64,000 nt of DNA, from assembly GCF_025370935.1 (NCBI RefSeq), contig NC_133482.1:15795269-15859268 (forward strand). The letters run 5' to 3'. Position numbers and translations under genes: made by a program. The DNA comes from Choristoneura fumiferana (taxonomy: Eukaryota; Arthropoda; Insecta; Lepidoptera; Tortricidae). The notes below the pieces were generated by a model, which was not told where the DNA came from, did not search any database, and saw only the letters and a program-made list of their open reading frames with translations. Shown here piece by piece: positions 22,138 to 32,189 of the stretch (positions are counted from its first letter, which is position 1; every line of letters begins with the position of its first letter).

Positions 22138-22914
22138 AGTTTAAAGAGTCGGTAGCAAGCTAGTTCATAAACTTTCAATTTATATCGCTCAAAATCTATC
22201 GAATGCACCAGAACCAGATGCAGTTTTAATCTCAACACCTGGGAAATGATTAATAGGCAAACTTCCGCTAGAGTTTGGACCGTTTTTAATATTACAGGCA
22301 ATTTCGCAGACTTCGCCGGCGGTTTATTAAGCGCTAGTTTACTTTAACGTTGGCAGGTTGGTTTCGTGGTAACGGGGTTACTTGATTTATAACTCTGGCT
22401 GGGACTCTAAAGCGTTGCAACCGCGTTTTCCCGTGTGTTACGAAAATCTTAGGATATTACCATGAACCGGCCACACTCCTCACCACGTACGTTACCTGGT
22501 GGTAATGATTGAGATTGTTATACCTAGTGCCATCCACGAAGAGGCATGATTTTATCAAAATTAGACTTTAACGACATTGTAATAAGAACTACGGCACGCG
22601 TCATCGTGCATGACTCTACCTATAGTTGACGGACATCCAGGTATTAGTAACACACGTAACATCGGTTGAAACGCTCCAGAGCCTCACCCTTCTATATTTC
22701 GTTTTTTTTTGCATTACAAAAAAGGTAGACAATCTTGGCAAGTCTTTTTATAGAAAATAGTAAAAAAAAAACCGTATCTATAACTTATGATACCAAAATA
22801 ATGTAAATGATCATTATTATGTCCTTGCTAATTGTTACAATACTTGCTGTGACTTATGCTGTGCCCAGCAGACGCGTGAAGGTGTCGCTCAAATCAATAA
22901 ATATAATACGAGTA

Positions 22915-23070
22915 TCATCATCATCATCATCTCAGCCGTAGGACGTCCACAGTTTGACATAGGCCTCCCCCATAGACCTCCAGTTGTTTCGGTTGGAAGC
23001 AGCCTGTAAGCCCGTTAACACGCTGCCGTCCGTCCTTCCATCTCGTTGATGTACGTTCTAAGGCTGGAAA
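22915..23070 (-). mobile_element. RTE-type LINE 3' end
   Basis: (ATC)n CTCAGCCGTAGGACGTCCAC, GACATAGGCCTCCCCCATAG, GGTTGGAAGCAGCCTG. Same family as 31290-31520. Confidence 0.55.
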
Positions 23071-23261
23071 CAGTGCTCGACCGACGGTACGTCCCGACCG
23101 TACGTCCTGACCGTCAGCGCTGACCGTCTGTTGCGAAAATTCATTTAGTGCTACGCTGACGGCGAACTGCGACGCGTGTGTACAGTTCACAGGTCGGTCG
23201 CTTCGTCAGCGAAGCACTGAATGCATCCATACAATCTTATAGCTCGTCGAGCAGCTGCTAG

Positions 23262-23412
23262 GCAGACTTGACACCCCACACTTCAGTCTACTCGTGACCA
23301 CGGCAACTGTAACGTTGCCGAAACGTCGAGGTAAATATTACTCGTGTATAAATAGCGTGATAAGTCCCGTTTGTGGTATTTTGACTATGAGTGAGAATCA
23401 CGAAAGTTTAAA
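23262..23412 (+). mobile_element. Hairpin retroelement family member (GGCAAC core), copy 2
   Basis: Nearly identical to 21990-22137, including GCTAGGCAGACTTGACACC, GTTGCCGAAACGTCGAGG and GATAAGTCCCGT. Confidence 0.55.
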
Positions 23413-23500
23413 ACGTTATATTTAATACGTGTCAGGTAATTATAAAAAAATCACAAATGGATCAACAAATGTACTTAGGTTATAAAAATACTGTAATAAT

Positions 23501-24238
23501 CAGAGCCCGGGATTTTCTTGGCATTTTTGATCTGTCATAGTGACTTCTCACTTATCGACTCTACCTAATTACGGATATCGATAATGACACTATTGTATAA
23601 TAATAATCGAAGCCGTGGTGGCCGAGTGGTTTGACCTATGGCCTCTCAAGCAGAGGATCGTGGGTTCAAACCCCGGCTCGCACGTCTGAGTTTTCGAAAT
23701 TCATGTGCGGAATTACATTTGAAATTTACCACGAGCTTTACGGTGAAGGAAAACATCGTGAGGAAACCTGCACAAACCTGCGAAGCAATTCAATGGCGTG
23801 TGTGAAGCTCCCAATCCGCACTGGGCCCGCGTGGGAACTACTTCCCAAGCCCTCTCATTCTGAGGGGAGGCCTGTGCCCTGCAGTGGGACGTATATAGGC
23901 TGGGATGATGAATAATCGTAATATCTTAAAAGATATTATAAATAAAGACACTAATAGAACACTTTTTAGCACTACAACAGACTGAATATGAAATTTATTA
24001 GAAATTGTTGACTATTCATTGTCTTCATTGCGTAATGCACATATATGTCTATTTCACTGCTCAAAAGTTAATTGGGAGAGATCGCTCTTTAACGATAAAA
24101 TCGTCTATTGTTGACCTCTAACTTTAATCTTTTTTAACATGTTGTGTTGTGTATCGATTTATCGATATTGAATATCGGAAGTCGATAAATGAGAAGTCAC
24201 TATGACAGATCAAAATGCCGTCTAAATTCCGGGCTCTG
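23501..24238. mobile_element. hAT-like DNA element, 738 bp, with nested SINE
   Basis: Long terminal inverted repeats: CAGAGCCCGGGATTT, TGATCTGTCATAGTGACTTC and TCACTTATCGACT against their reverse at 24180-24238. Flanks GTAATAAT and GTAATAGT are an 8-bp duplication with one change. No transposase frame. SINE family 1 is inserted at 23611-23910. Confidence 0.7.
23611..23910 (+). mobile_element. tRNA-derived SINE (family 1)
   Basis: Full head AAGCCGTGGTGGCCGAGTGG, B-box GGTTCAAACCC, and tail GGCTGGGATGATGAATAAT. AATAATCG flanks both sides. Confidence 0.8.
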
Positions 24239-24854
24239 GTAATAGTAGTCAAAATACAATAAAATGTCAGCAAAAAATATATTTAAAAATAATAAAAACA
24301 ATAATTGAAGGGGAAAAACTGAACAAAAAGGTAAAGTAAAATTTACATTTAATTTTCCATGTCAAAAGGAGATTTCAAATACTCAGATCTGCTACTCTTT
24401 GAAGCAAAATGTGAACCCAGGACCGTAAGTTTAATAGTCAGGTTTTAGAATTAGTACCTTGTGATCTTTAAACACTAATATATTTTTCAGAAACGGCTAA
24501 AGTTATCCTAATGAAATGAATCATCGCTTTAATAAAAAATAAAATACTTTGACTTTGACTTTGAATTTTTGTTTATGTTAGAACACCCAATAGGTATGTA
24601 GATTCTGCCTATTAAAATTCATTTGGCTGGGTTGCCAACTCGCTTTGAGAGAAACTTTTTTAATAACTCAAGTTGCGTTTGTCCTGCGCACACAAACAAG
24701 GGAGGCTGTGTGTATAGCGTTGGAGATAATTAACAATGTGTGATGCAGTGGTTAGTATTAAAGTCCTAATACGTAGGGCGAAAAGACAGCCGAACAATCG
24801 CTAGATGGCGTTAGTATCGTGTGGTTTTTCGACGTTACTTACAGTCTTGCTTGC

Positions 24855-25400
24855 AATGAGGGCTACCGTTTTCGCGCTCAAATGTGTAGTGGTTAGTTAT
24901 TACGGGCGTGAAAACAAAATTTACATTTAAATCATATTTACTTTAAAACCGTACCATAAAAATATCGAGCATGCCACAGTGTTGCGTAGTCCGTTTTGTT
25001 CGGAAAAAAGGGAGGACAAAGGTTTCCGAACGACAAAACTGTCTCAAAACACAGTCATTCATTGCCCCGTAACGAATATCTGCCGCAATTAATTTCAGGT
25101 ATTGCAAGATATTCACAAATTACATACATTTTGTTGGCGGCGGCCACTGGTTGCGCCGCCATGGTGTCCCGGTGAAATATAGCCCTAAGTGTGTTAGACA
25201 ATAAGGCTGCCGGGTTGGCATCTCTAAAGCCGAGTTTACTTAGACTTTCAAGAAACATCGTAGAAGTTGCATTACATTGCGAGGCCGTAAAGCCAACGAG
25301 TTTTTTGTGGTCAATCGGGCGCCGCAGTGTAATGCAACTTGCGCGATGTACTAAACATTTAATAGTACATTGTGTTTTAAGGGTGGTAAACAAGGAATTA
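24855..25400 (+). mobile_element. DNA element with decayed THAP-like N-terminus (copy 1)
   Basis: The left end CAATGAGGGCTACCG matches the terminus of 62287-62714. ATG at 24970 opens MPQCCVV, and a neighbouring frame supplies GGQRFPNDK, so a 1-base shift breaks it. MPxCC plus FP(K/N)D resembles the start of a THAP zinc finger, known in P-element-type transposases. A 112-codon frame on the minus strand (25055-25393) is open but unrecognised. Confidence 0.45.
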
Positions 25401-25860
25401 CGAACGAGAGTCTATTAGAAGCCCGAAGTCGAAGACTGAGGGCTTTAATGAGTCGATGTTCGTAATTCTAGTACCGCCCGTGCGACATACAATGTTTTTC
25501 ATCACATTTGCGAGTAAAATTGTATATTTGTAAAAGAAAAACTAATATTTTTTCAAAAATTGCCGATACCGCTGACTACGCTCTTGGCAGCGCCAGCCTC
25601 CGTGCCGCCCCACCCCACGCAGCATGTGCCCGACGTGCGCACAGCCGCGCTCCTGCACGCCAGCACGCCCAGCACGCCATGCAGTATCATACTCATTTAC
25701 CGACCTTGGGCTTCATGGCAAGAAAATTAGTACGGGCAATGACTCATTTACCGACCACGGGTTTCATGACAAGCACATTAAGGTCGAGGGTTTTATTTGG
25801 GGGGTTGCAACCAAGGTAGCCTGCATGTTACGACACTGTTTACGAGCAAGTGTGATGAAA
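25368..25860 (+). repeat. Interspersed repeat shared with 39267-39708
   Basis: GTACATTGTGTTTTAAGGG, GAGTCTATTAGAAGCCCGAA, GTCGATGTTCGTAATTCTAG, a GC-rich variable block (25580-25685), AAGGTCGAGGGTTTTATTTG, and GTTTACGAGCAAGTGTGATG. No terminal inverted repeats at this copy. Confidence 0.65.
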
Positions 25861-26046
25861 ATTTTGTTACGATATTTACGGTGAAAGATAAATTGCAAAG
25901 CAATTCAATGGTGGTGGAGTTCCAATCCGCATGTTTCGAAGCTTTCTCATTTTGATCTGATTATCTACTACTGACCACTTCCAATCGTCGTATTGACTTA
26001 CTGATTTAATCACTCAAAGTGGGTGAAATTAAATTTGCAAGATTAA

Positions 26047-26186
26047 GGGGCTGTTTCACCACCCATTGCTTAATTTTATTTGACGAATAAATGTGATGCT
26101 GTCTCCGTATATTCGAACAAAACAAACAGAGACGGCACCACATTTATCCGTCAGATAAATTTAATCAATGGATGGTGAAACAGGGG
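26047..26186. mobile_element. Harbinger-like MITE
   Basis: GGGGCTGTTTCACCACCC to ATGGATGGTGAAACAGGGG; diverged from the 143-283 type. Confidence 0.7.
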
Positions 26187-26219
26187 TTTAAATATTTCTT
26201 TAATTTCACACATATTTTT

Positions 26220-26535
26220 TTATAAATGCGAAAGTTTTATTCACAAACAATTTTGTTTAAACTGCTAAACCAATTTGAATGAATTTGTAACAAATCTATT
26301 TATGTTTATGTAATAGAAATAATCTAATAACAGTTTCCAATTAAACGGATTCTTAAAATTAGAATTGACATTAAATATGCATATACATAACAACCACTTC
26401 TATTTAGATTTGGGATACAGATAGTTTGAATCCCGTAGAAGGAGGTAGGATAGCTTTTATCCCGGAAAATTGCATAGTTCCCGCGGGATAGTGATTAACG
26501 AATTCTGCGCGGACGGAGTCGCGGTTCTGCATAGT
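26220..26535 (+). mobile_element. Helitron remnant
   Basis: TATAAATGCGAAAGTTTTAT, GCTTTTATCCCGGAAAATTG, GTTCCCGCGGGATAGTG and GACGGAGTCGCGGTTCTGC. Confidence 0.5.
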
Positions 26536-26685
26536 AGTTTAAACTAAAGTCCATTAAAACCTGCGCAAATAGTTTGTTACATTACGGGGCTCGATTGACC
26601 GCTTCAATTTAGTTATCTTTGAAACCACGCAATGTACACAACGTACTGCAATTTGCACGACTTTTCTTGCAGTTCTAAGTACGGC

Positions 26686-26845
26686 CAGTCAAATAAGTCA
26701 TCTATTAATTTTAAACGAGTTCCTATCAAATGAATATGTCGCTAAAATCGAACTTTCAAGTTGACAGACACGGTTTTGGCGTTATCCTCTTATGACATAC
26801 AAAAGATTATCGACTCTACGGTGGTAGACCACATTTGGCTGATGG
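26686..26845. repeat. Inverted-repeat arm upstream of the first LNS2 exon
   Basis: Pairs in inverted orientation with 27862-28028: CAGTCAAATAAGT, CGAACTTTCAAGTTGACAG and CATTTGGCTGA. By eye, about 85-90% match over the first ~95 bp, weaker after. Confidence 0.75.
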
Positions 26846-26972
26846 CACATCGGGTTTTACAATGGAAGTTACAAAAAAGTTTGGAAACTTCAAAACACCG
26901 TCTGCTTTCCAGTTAACGTGCTCAAAGCGCAATGTTTCAACGCAGGTCCTTTAAAAAGTCCTTTTGTTTCAG

Positions 26973-27122
26973 ACAAAGCCCCCTCGGAGGCGACGTTTCG
27001 CGGCGCCGAGTTCCTCTCCTACGACCTCACTCAGACTGGGGGGGAGCCCATAGTCAGCACCCAGGACGCGATATCGCTGTACTTCAAGACGCGTCAGCCT
27101 AATGGTCTGCTGTTTTACACTG
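26973..27122 (+). CDS. Nrx-1: Neurexin-1 exon: start of LNS2 (second laminin-G) domain
   Basis: Internal coding exon of alpha-neurexin, a presynaptic adhesion receptor (single-pass membrane protein, extracellular LNS and EGF domains). The acceptor is cttttgtttcag and the donor gtaagt. The exon starts with two bases of a split codon (a G from the previous exon gives Asp) and ends with one base of a Gly codon. It reads DKAPSEATFRGAEF, then SLYFKTRQPNGLLFYTG, the first strands of an LNS fold; the closest match I recall is Drosophila Nrx-1. Codon use is GC-rich compared with the AT-rich introns. The 5' edge falls at the EGF1-LNS2 linker, where vertebrate genes have splice site SS1. The upstream exon is not found in the 27 kb before it. 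Confidence 0.95.
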
Positions 27123-27293
27123 GTAAGTGATTTTAAGGATTCCTTTATGTCTTAAGAACTAAAAAAATAATTGAAAATCAGGGATCCTAAAAAAAATCTT
27201 GTGGGAATTCCCAAAACTTACATCGCGGTCGTCATTAAAATTGCATTAAAGGAACTCGTGACTCATGTTTCTAAACCTGGCGGTTAAAGTTTA

Positions 27294-27426
27294 GGGGTTG
27301 TTTCATCACTCTTTTATAAACTTTATGTGGCAGATAAATGTGATGCCGTCATTATTTATTCGGACAAAACAAACAGAGATGGCATTATAGAACTATCACA
27401 TTAAATTCATCAATGAAACATGCCCC
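27294..27426. mobile_element. Harbinger-like MITE, diverged
   Basis: GGGGTTGTTTCATCACTC to TCAATGAAACATGCCCC, TTA/TAA flanks. Confidence 0.6.
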
Positions 27427-27861
27427 TAATTGTAATATACTTTTGGACTCTATTTTGAAGGTCAGTCAAAGAAATTTTTTAATAATTGTATTTTCCTATC
27501 CTTATATGATAACAAAACATAATATTATGTACAATTTACAATTTACTTTATTATTTAATTTTCTTTTAATACTTTAACTTTCCTTGATGATGACATGGAA
27601 AGAAAAATTTACAAAAAATGGAATACCCCTTCTTACTTCGAAAAACTTAACTTGCCTATATTTTTTATTTCCTTGCCCCGCAATGGTCATTATACACAAT
27701 CAAAGCTTCCTTAATAACAACGAATGTTTAATTTTAATTACGTTTATGACTCCCTCGGCTGATATTTGCATGCAAACTCTATTTGTCGTGCAGTTATGCT
27801 TTGTGGAGTTAGTCCTAGCTGACCTAGCTACTCGTGGCACGTAAATAATAACTGGTAGGTA

Positions 27862-28028
27862 CCTTCAGCCAAATATGTACCCTAAAGTTTATAATCGTTT
27901 GCATGAAGTTTGCATGTCATAAAACAATATGCCAAAAAACGTGCCTGTCAACTTGAAAGTTCGACTTTAGCGATATATTAATTTGATAGAATCGTGTTTA
28001 AAATTGATAGATCACTTATTTGACTGAT
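27862..28028. repeat. Inverted-repeat arm downstream of the first LNS2 exon
   Basis: Reverse complement partner of 26686-26845: TGTCAACTTGAAAGTTCGAC and ACTTATTTGACTG. Confidence 0.75.
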
Positions 28029-28109
28029 GAGTGATGGTACTTATAAATTTTATAAATTAATACATAATAATTATGTTGTAAAATGGTGAACTGAAAATAT
28101 ATAATTATA

Positions 28110-28182
28110 TATCATGAGACACTTGACACCAATTGACCTAGCAAAGCTGGTTTGTTATGTGTACTTTAAACATAGCTGAATA
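28110..28182 (-). mobile_element. SINE family 3 tail fragment
   Basis: ATATCATGAGACACTTGACA, CCAATTGACCTAGCAAAGC. Confidence 0.55.
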
Positions 28183-28398
28183 TCCATACTAATATTATAA
28201 ATGTAAAATGTGTGTGTGTTTGTATGTTTGTCCGTAAGTCGAAACGGAGCGATGGATTGACGTGATTTTTGGCATAGATATAGTTTATGAGCCAGAGATT
28301 GACATATGCTACTTTTTATCCCGGAAAATGCACAGTTCCCGAGGGAACAGCGCGCAATAATCTAATTCCACGCGGTCGAAGCCGCGGGCAAAAGCTAG
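28183..28398 (+). mobile_element. Lep1-like Helitron, 216 bp
   Basis: TCCATACTAATATTATAAAT to AGCCGCGGGCAAAAGCTAG, between A and T. Opposite orientation to 14895-15128. Confidence 0.8.
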
Positions 28399-28911
28399 TT
28401 TGAAATAATACTGGCGACAATCCTATATTAAATAAAGATTATTTTGAGTCTAACTTTGATTTTTTCGCTTTTAAAATCAACTGCTAAACATGCTCACATG
28501 TTCAAGGTTGGGGCGAAAAAACTAGTAGGTATTCTTTATAATAGTAAACTCATTTCTGAAGTCTTTTGTGCAAAGATTGTTTGTCTAGAGCCACCATTAA
28601 TCAGTTTCGCGAATTTGTGCCAAATTCACATCGTTACTAACGTGCCTATTGAAAAGGCTTGTTCTTAGTACCTTACTTGTTCCAGAAATACCTATTCAGC
28701 TCTCAAATCAGTAGAAACAAAGATGTTCGTGTTACTAAAGGATCACAAGGAGTAGATAAGATAATTCTTTGTTTAATAACGGAAGACCAGTGCTGGTTTT
28801 CAAATCCTGAGCCCAGACCTTTTTGTAACATCCTCTGTACAATTTCGTTGCTGTCGGTTTTGAGACCCTGGGTGATTGGGGTCCATAAAAACCAATAAAA
28901 GAAATGCACTA

Positions 28912-29256
28912 CTAGCTGTTGCCCGAGACTCCGTTCACGTGGACTTCATATATCGCTATCCCGCGGAACTATGCATTTTCCGGGATAAAAACTATCCAAT
29001 GTTCTTTCCGGGACTCATACTATCTGTGTACCGAATTTCATCAAAATCAGTTCAGTAGTTCCCTCTACAACCACGCAAACTCACAAATTTCAGGTACCTA
29101 CAGTCAGCAGCACCAATATCTGACACAACAAGCGTGCATAAATATCTGATACAACTCTATTTCTAGGGCCGGAAGGACGTGTCAGATATTTTTGCACGCT
29201 CCGCTGTGGCAGATATTAATGCTGGTGACTGTACCTCTTTATATTAGTAGTATAGA
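28912..29256 (-). mobile_element. Helitron with nested mariner-type MITE
   Basis: CTAGCTGTTGCCCGAGACTC to CTTTATATTAGTAGTATAGA. The inner part is interrupted by 29101-29231. A SINE then inserted at its 5' tip. Confidence 0.7.
29101..29231. mobile_element. Tc1/mariner-type MITE, 131 bp
   Basis: CAGTCAGCAGCACCAATATC to GATATTAATGCTGGTGACTG, TA on both sides. Copies at 37118-37248 and 37664-37793. Confidence 0.8.
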
Positions 29257-29257
29257 T

Positions 29258-29668
29258 ATCGAAAATACAAACTGATACATGGATGCACAGAAAAACCAGA
29301 AAAAGAGACCAGCGCTGGGAATCGAACCCAGGTCCTCAGCATTCCGTGCTGCGTGCCATACCCCTACACCACCACTGAACAAGAGTACAGACACAAATAT
29401 CTCCTATGCACCACATATCTCAGCTTGTTTGTTTCATATTTAGTCTCTTAAGCAGCGACACTAGCGACGTCTATATTTTAGCCCTCATCGAGAAACTTTC
29501 AACCTTTCTCACCCGGACAAGAGATGTCGCTATTAATTATTTATTATTAGTTATATTATTGTGGTTTTTATTAGTTTGTATTTTCGATATGTATTTTATG
29601 GGATGCCCGTAAAAGTAACAAAATTTGGAGTTGAAATAAAAAATACAAAAAGACTCCAAAAACCAATC
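29258..29668 (-). mobile_element. tRNA-derived retroelement (family 2) with 14-bp duplication
   Basis: Flanked by perfect TTAGTAGTATAGAT repeats (29244-29257 and 29669-29682). Reversed tRNA-like head CTGGGAATCGAACCCAGGTC (29315 on), and TTTGGAGTTGAAATAAAAAA near its right end. Inserted at the Helitron 5' tip. Confidence 0.75.
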
Positions 29669-29682
29669 TTAGTAGTATAGAT

Positions 29683-29711
29683 GAGTGTGTCTTACGGTAG
29701 TTTCATGTTCA
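29683..29711 (+). mobile_element. Hairpin-retroelement 3' tail remnant
   Basis: GAGTGTGTCTTACGGTAGTT then TCATGTTC equals the 3' end of 2388-2567. It ends 18 bp before the neurexin acceptor AG at 29728-29729. Confidence 0.6.
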
Positions 29712-29729
29712 ACGATTGTGTTGCCTTAG

Positions 29730-29890
29730 GTCATGAAGCTGACTACCTCAACTTGGCTGTCCGTGACGGCGGCGTCTCTCTCACCATGGGTCTTGGTAAC
29801 GGCAAGCAGGAGATGCATATCAAGCCGGCGAAGACGCGGTTCGATGACCATCAGTGGCACAAGCTGACGGTGCATAGGAGGATACAGGAG
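29730..29890 (+). CDS. Nrx-1: Neurexin-1 exon: middle of LNS2
   Basis: The acceptor is ttgccttag and the donor gtatgt. The first two bases complete the Gly codon split from 27122, giving YTG-HEADYLNLAVRDGG. The exon continues with SLTMGLGNGKQEMHIKP and RFDDHQWHKLTVHRRIQE and ends in phase 0. The Asp of HEADY is at the position reported for the calcium ligand in vertebrate LNS2 (family knowledge). FDDHQWH is the typical LNS 'W-H' strand. The exon ends exactly where the vertebrate SS2 insert is placed. Repeat fragments lie within about 20 nt of its acceptor and about 25 nt of its donor. Confidence 0.95.
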
Positions 29891-30419
29891 GTATGTTTTT
29901 ATACTAGTTTCTTCACCATCATACCAGCTGTAGGACGTCTGCTGTTGGGGATAGACTCCTAGGTAGAATAAATAAATATGGGATTATAAAACTAAAAAAA
30001 ATTAAAGCATTATTGTTTTGGTATGAGCATAAATAGTAATTTTATTTCGTCTACATCCTGCATACGAGGTTTACGACCATGGGAAGTGAAATATTAGATT
30101 ATACAACAAGAGCATAAAACGAGCCATTTTACCCAAGTCGCTCATATAGACGGCCGAGAAGGTACGGCGAGGGAGGATAGACAGTTCGAGGGGAAAATGG
30201 GTTTAATGCTCGAGTTTTACACTCTGCTTTTCACTTAGGTAGATTGCGAGGAAATGAAATAGCAACAGTGGAAACAATAATTCACTTTCTATGTACCTTA
30301 TATTTATTTTTTTATGCATTATTATAATAATATATTTTTTTTTCATTTTATTGATTTATTATGATTGGTTTGATTGATTTTTAGTTTTATATAAAATAGT
30401 TCTTTTTTTTTTTTTTTAA

Positions 30420-30562
30420 GTAGCCTGTATAGTGTCCCACTGCTGGGCAAAAGCCTCCCCTCTTGACCTCCACAACTCTCGTTTCTGACGCAATGTCAGC
30501 CAGTCCTTTGCGTACGTGTCCAGATCGTCCCGCCATCTCCTTCTCGTCTGCCTTCTCGGTCT
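30420..30562 (-). mobile_element. RTE-type LINE C-terminus
   Basis: The minus strand reads RRPRRQTRRRWRDDLDTYA then KDWLTLRQKRELWRSRGEA and QQWDTIQA, the conserved C-terminal tail of lepidopteran RTE-like ORFs. Preceded by a T-run. Confidence 0.65.
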
Positions 30563-31289
30563 CCTATCGAAAATAGTTCTTATAAAAAAATTATTAAATA
30601 ATATGTAAATACTTTTCATTTGTAGCTGACACCTGACTACCTTGGTCTTAAGTTGGTCTTAGACGAAGATTTTATTTTATGGACTAGAGCATAAAAAGTC
30701 ATTTTATTTCGCCTAGATACAGCATAAACACGAACTTTACGAGCATGAGAAGTGAAAAAGTCATTTTATTTCGTCTAAATCTTGCATGAATATGAGTACG
30801 AGGTTTATGGCCATGAGAAGTGAAAATAGTTATTTGTGACACAAGGGAGCAAAATGGTGTATTTACGGCGAGGGCGTACATTGAATCCAGAATGTAGCGA
30901 AGGATTCTACAATAGAATCGTGAGCGTAGCGAGGGATTCTAAAGTAGAATCCTGAGCGTAATGAGGGATTCAAGTGTTAACGCCCAAGATGAAAATAATT
31001 TTGCTCCGAGTAACCTCATACAACTTTTCACACCGAGCTTTAAGAAACATGAAAAAGAAAAATCTAAATATTATTAAAGAACAACCAGCATAGAAAATGG
31101 CGTGGCTTTACAATTTTATCAACTTGAAAAAAATGGCATTTACAATAAAACGCTTAGAAAAGCCTTGAACAGAAAAGTTGTACTTTGCTCCCTCTCGTCA
31201 GGGAGGAAAAGTTACTTTTCTGAAGGAGAGGTGTGAAAAAATGTTTATTTTCTCAGTACAGTCTGTAACGAGCTCGGTGACCGCTTTAG

Positions 31290-31520
31290 GTGAATCATCA
31301 TCATCATTGATTCACCATATCAGCCGCAAAACGTCCAATGTTTGACATAGGCCTACCCTATAGGCCTCCAGTTGCTTCGGTCGGAAGCGGCCTGCATCCA
31401 CCGCGAACCTGCTTTAACCAGGTCATCTGACCATCTCGTTGGTGGACGTCTTACGCTGCGCTAGCCGATCCGCGATTCTCGAGTGTTATCAAAGCGTTGG
31501 TAGCGGAGAAACCATTTGGT
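31290..31520 (-). mobile_element. RTE-type LINE 3' end
   Basis: CATCATCATCATTGATTC, CATATCAGCCGCAAAACGTC, GTCGGAAGCGGCCTGCATCC. Frames broken. Confidence 0.55.
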
Positions 31521-31584
31521 TAGAAACGCAGTAGAGTGGGGACTACGAATCGCCAAACGAAGCGTTGGCAGGGCTCCCATTCAA

Positions 31585-31800
31585 ATTCAAGTTCAAATTC
31601 AAATTCAAATGATTTATTCAGTAAATAGGCCGAAATGGGCACTTTTACACGTCATTTTTTTAAACTACCAGCGCTTTCGGAAAGACCATCATTGCCAAGA
31701 AGAATGCGCCGCAAGAAACTTGGCAGAAAGTCATTTTTTCATAAAAATATAATTACAAATAAAATACTTAAAAACTATATTATACAATTAAAGTAAAAAA
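31585..31800 (-). mobile_element. Second LINE-tail family (TTCAAATTCAAA)
   Basis: (TTCAAA)n then GATTTATTCAGTAAATAGG and CATTGCCAAGAAGAATGCGC. A fragment of the opposite strand is at 60700-60775 and the start is at 13648. Confidence 0.55.
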
Positions 31801-32189
31801 AAACAAAAAATAATAATAAAAGAAATACAGGGATGTATGGGGTCCCTTAGTTACATTACAATACTAAACACTAATTATATCTAAACTATATCTACGTTCA
31901 GTGGAAGTGTAGAATGCTTCCACCGTTAGAAAGAAAAAAATAAATATTGCCACTAAAAACCCTAAAATAAAATAACATATTTATTGCTTGTGGCAAAAGG
32001 GACCGGCTCAGCCTAAGCCGAGTCCACGCAGCGAGCCGCGAGGCCTCGGCGCTGGCTTTCAGCTTGGCCCTTCCGTCTCTGAGCGTACATAAAACTATGC
32101 TAGGGTGAACATCTGACAAGTAATATTATTACCTAATGTCTATAAATTTAAAAAATTAGAATTTGGATTATGAGAAAAAAATAGTTTAC

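Larger units (their letters stand above)
1..26972 (+). other. Neurexin intron (5' end outside window), about 27 kb or more
   Basis: No coding exon of neurexin and no other credible host gene was found here. It is a mosaic of nested mobile elements listed separately. Stretches where I see nothing recognisable include about 2870-3150, 4150-4900, 5020-7200, 8810-9120, 10420-10930, 12830-13250, 14440-14890, 15130-15680, 18520-19120, 19220-20040, 22140-22910 and 26200-26690, apart from short remnants. Confidence 0.8.
27123..29729 (+). other. Neurexin intron, 2,607 bp, phase 1
   Basis: GT-AG intron between the first two LNS2 exons. It holds a Harbinger-like MITE, one arm of an inverted repeat, a SINE tail fragment, two Helitrons, a mariner-type MITE, a tRNA-derived SINE and a hairpin-retroelement tail. 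About 27430-27860 and 28400-28910 have no recognised repeat. Confidence 0.9.

Noticed and set aside
25508..25884. Alanine/proline-rich frames around 25.6 kb
   Set aside because: They are translations of a GC-rich part of an interspersed repeat; frames differ between copies.
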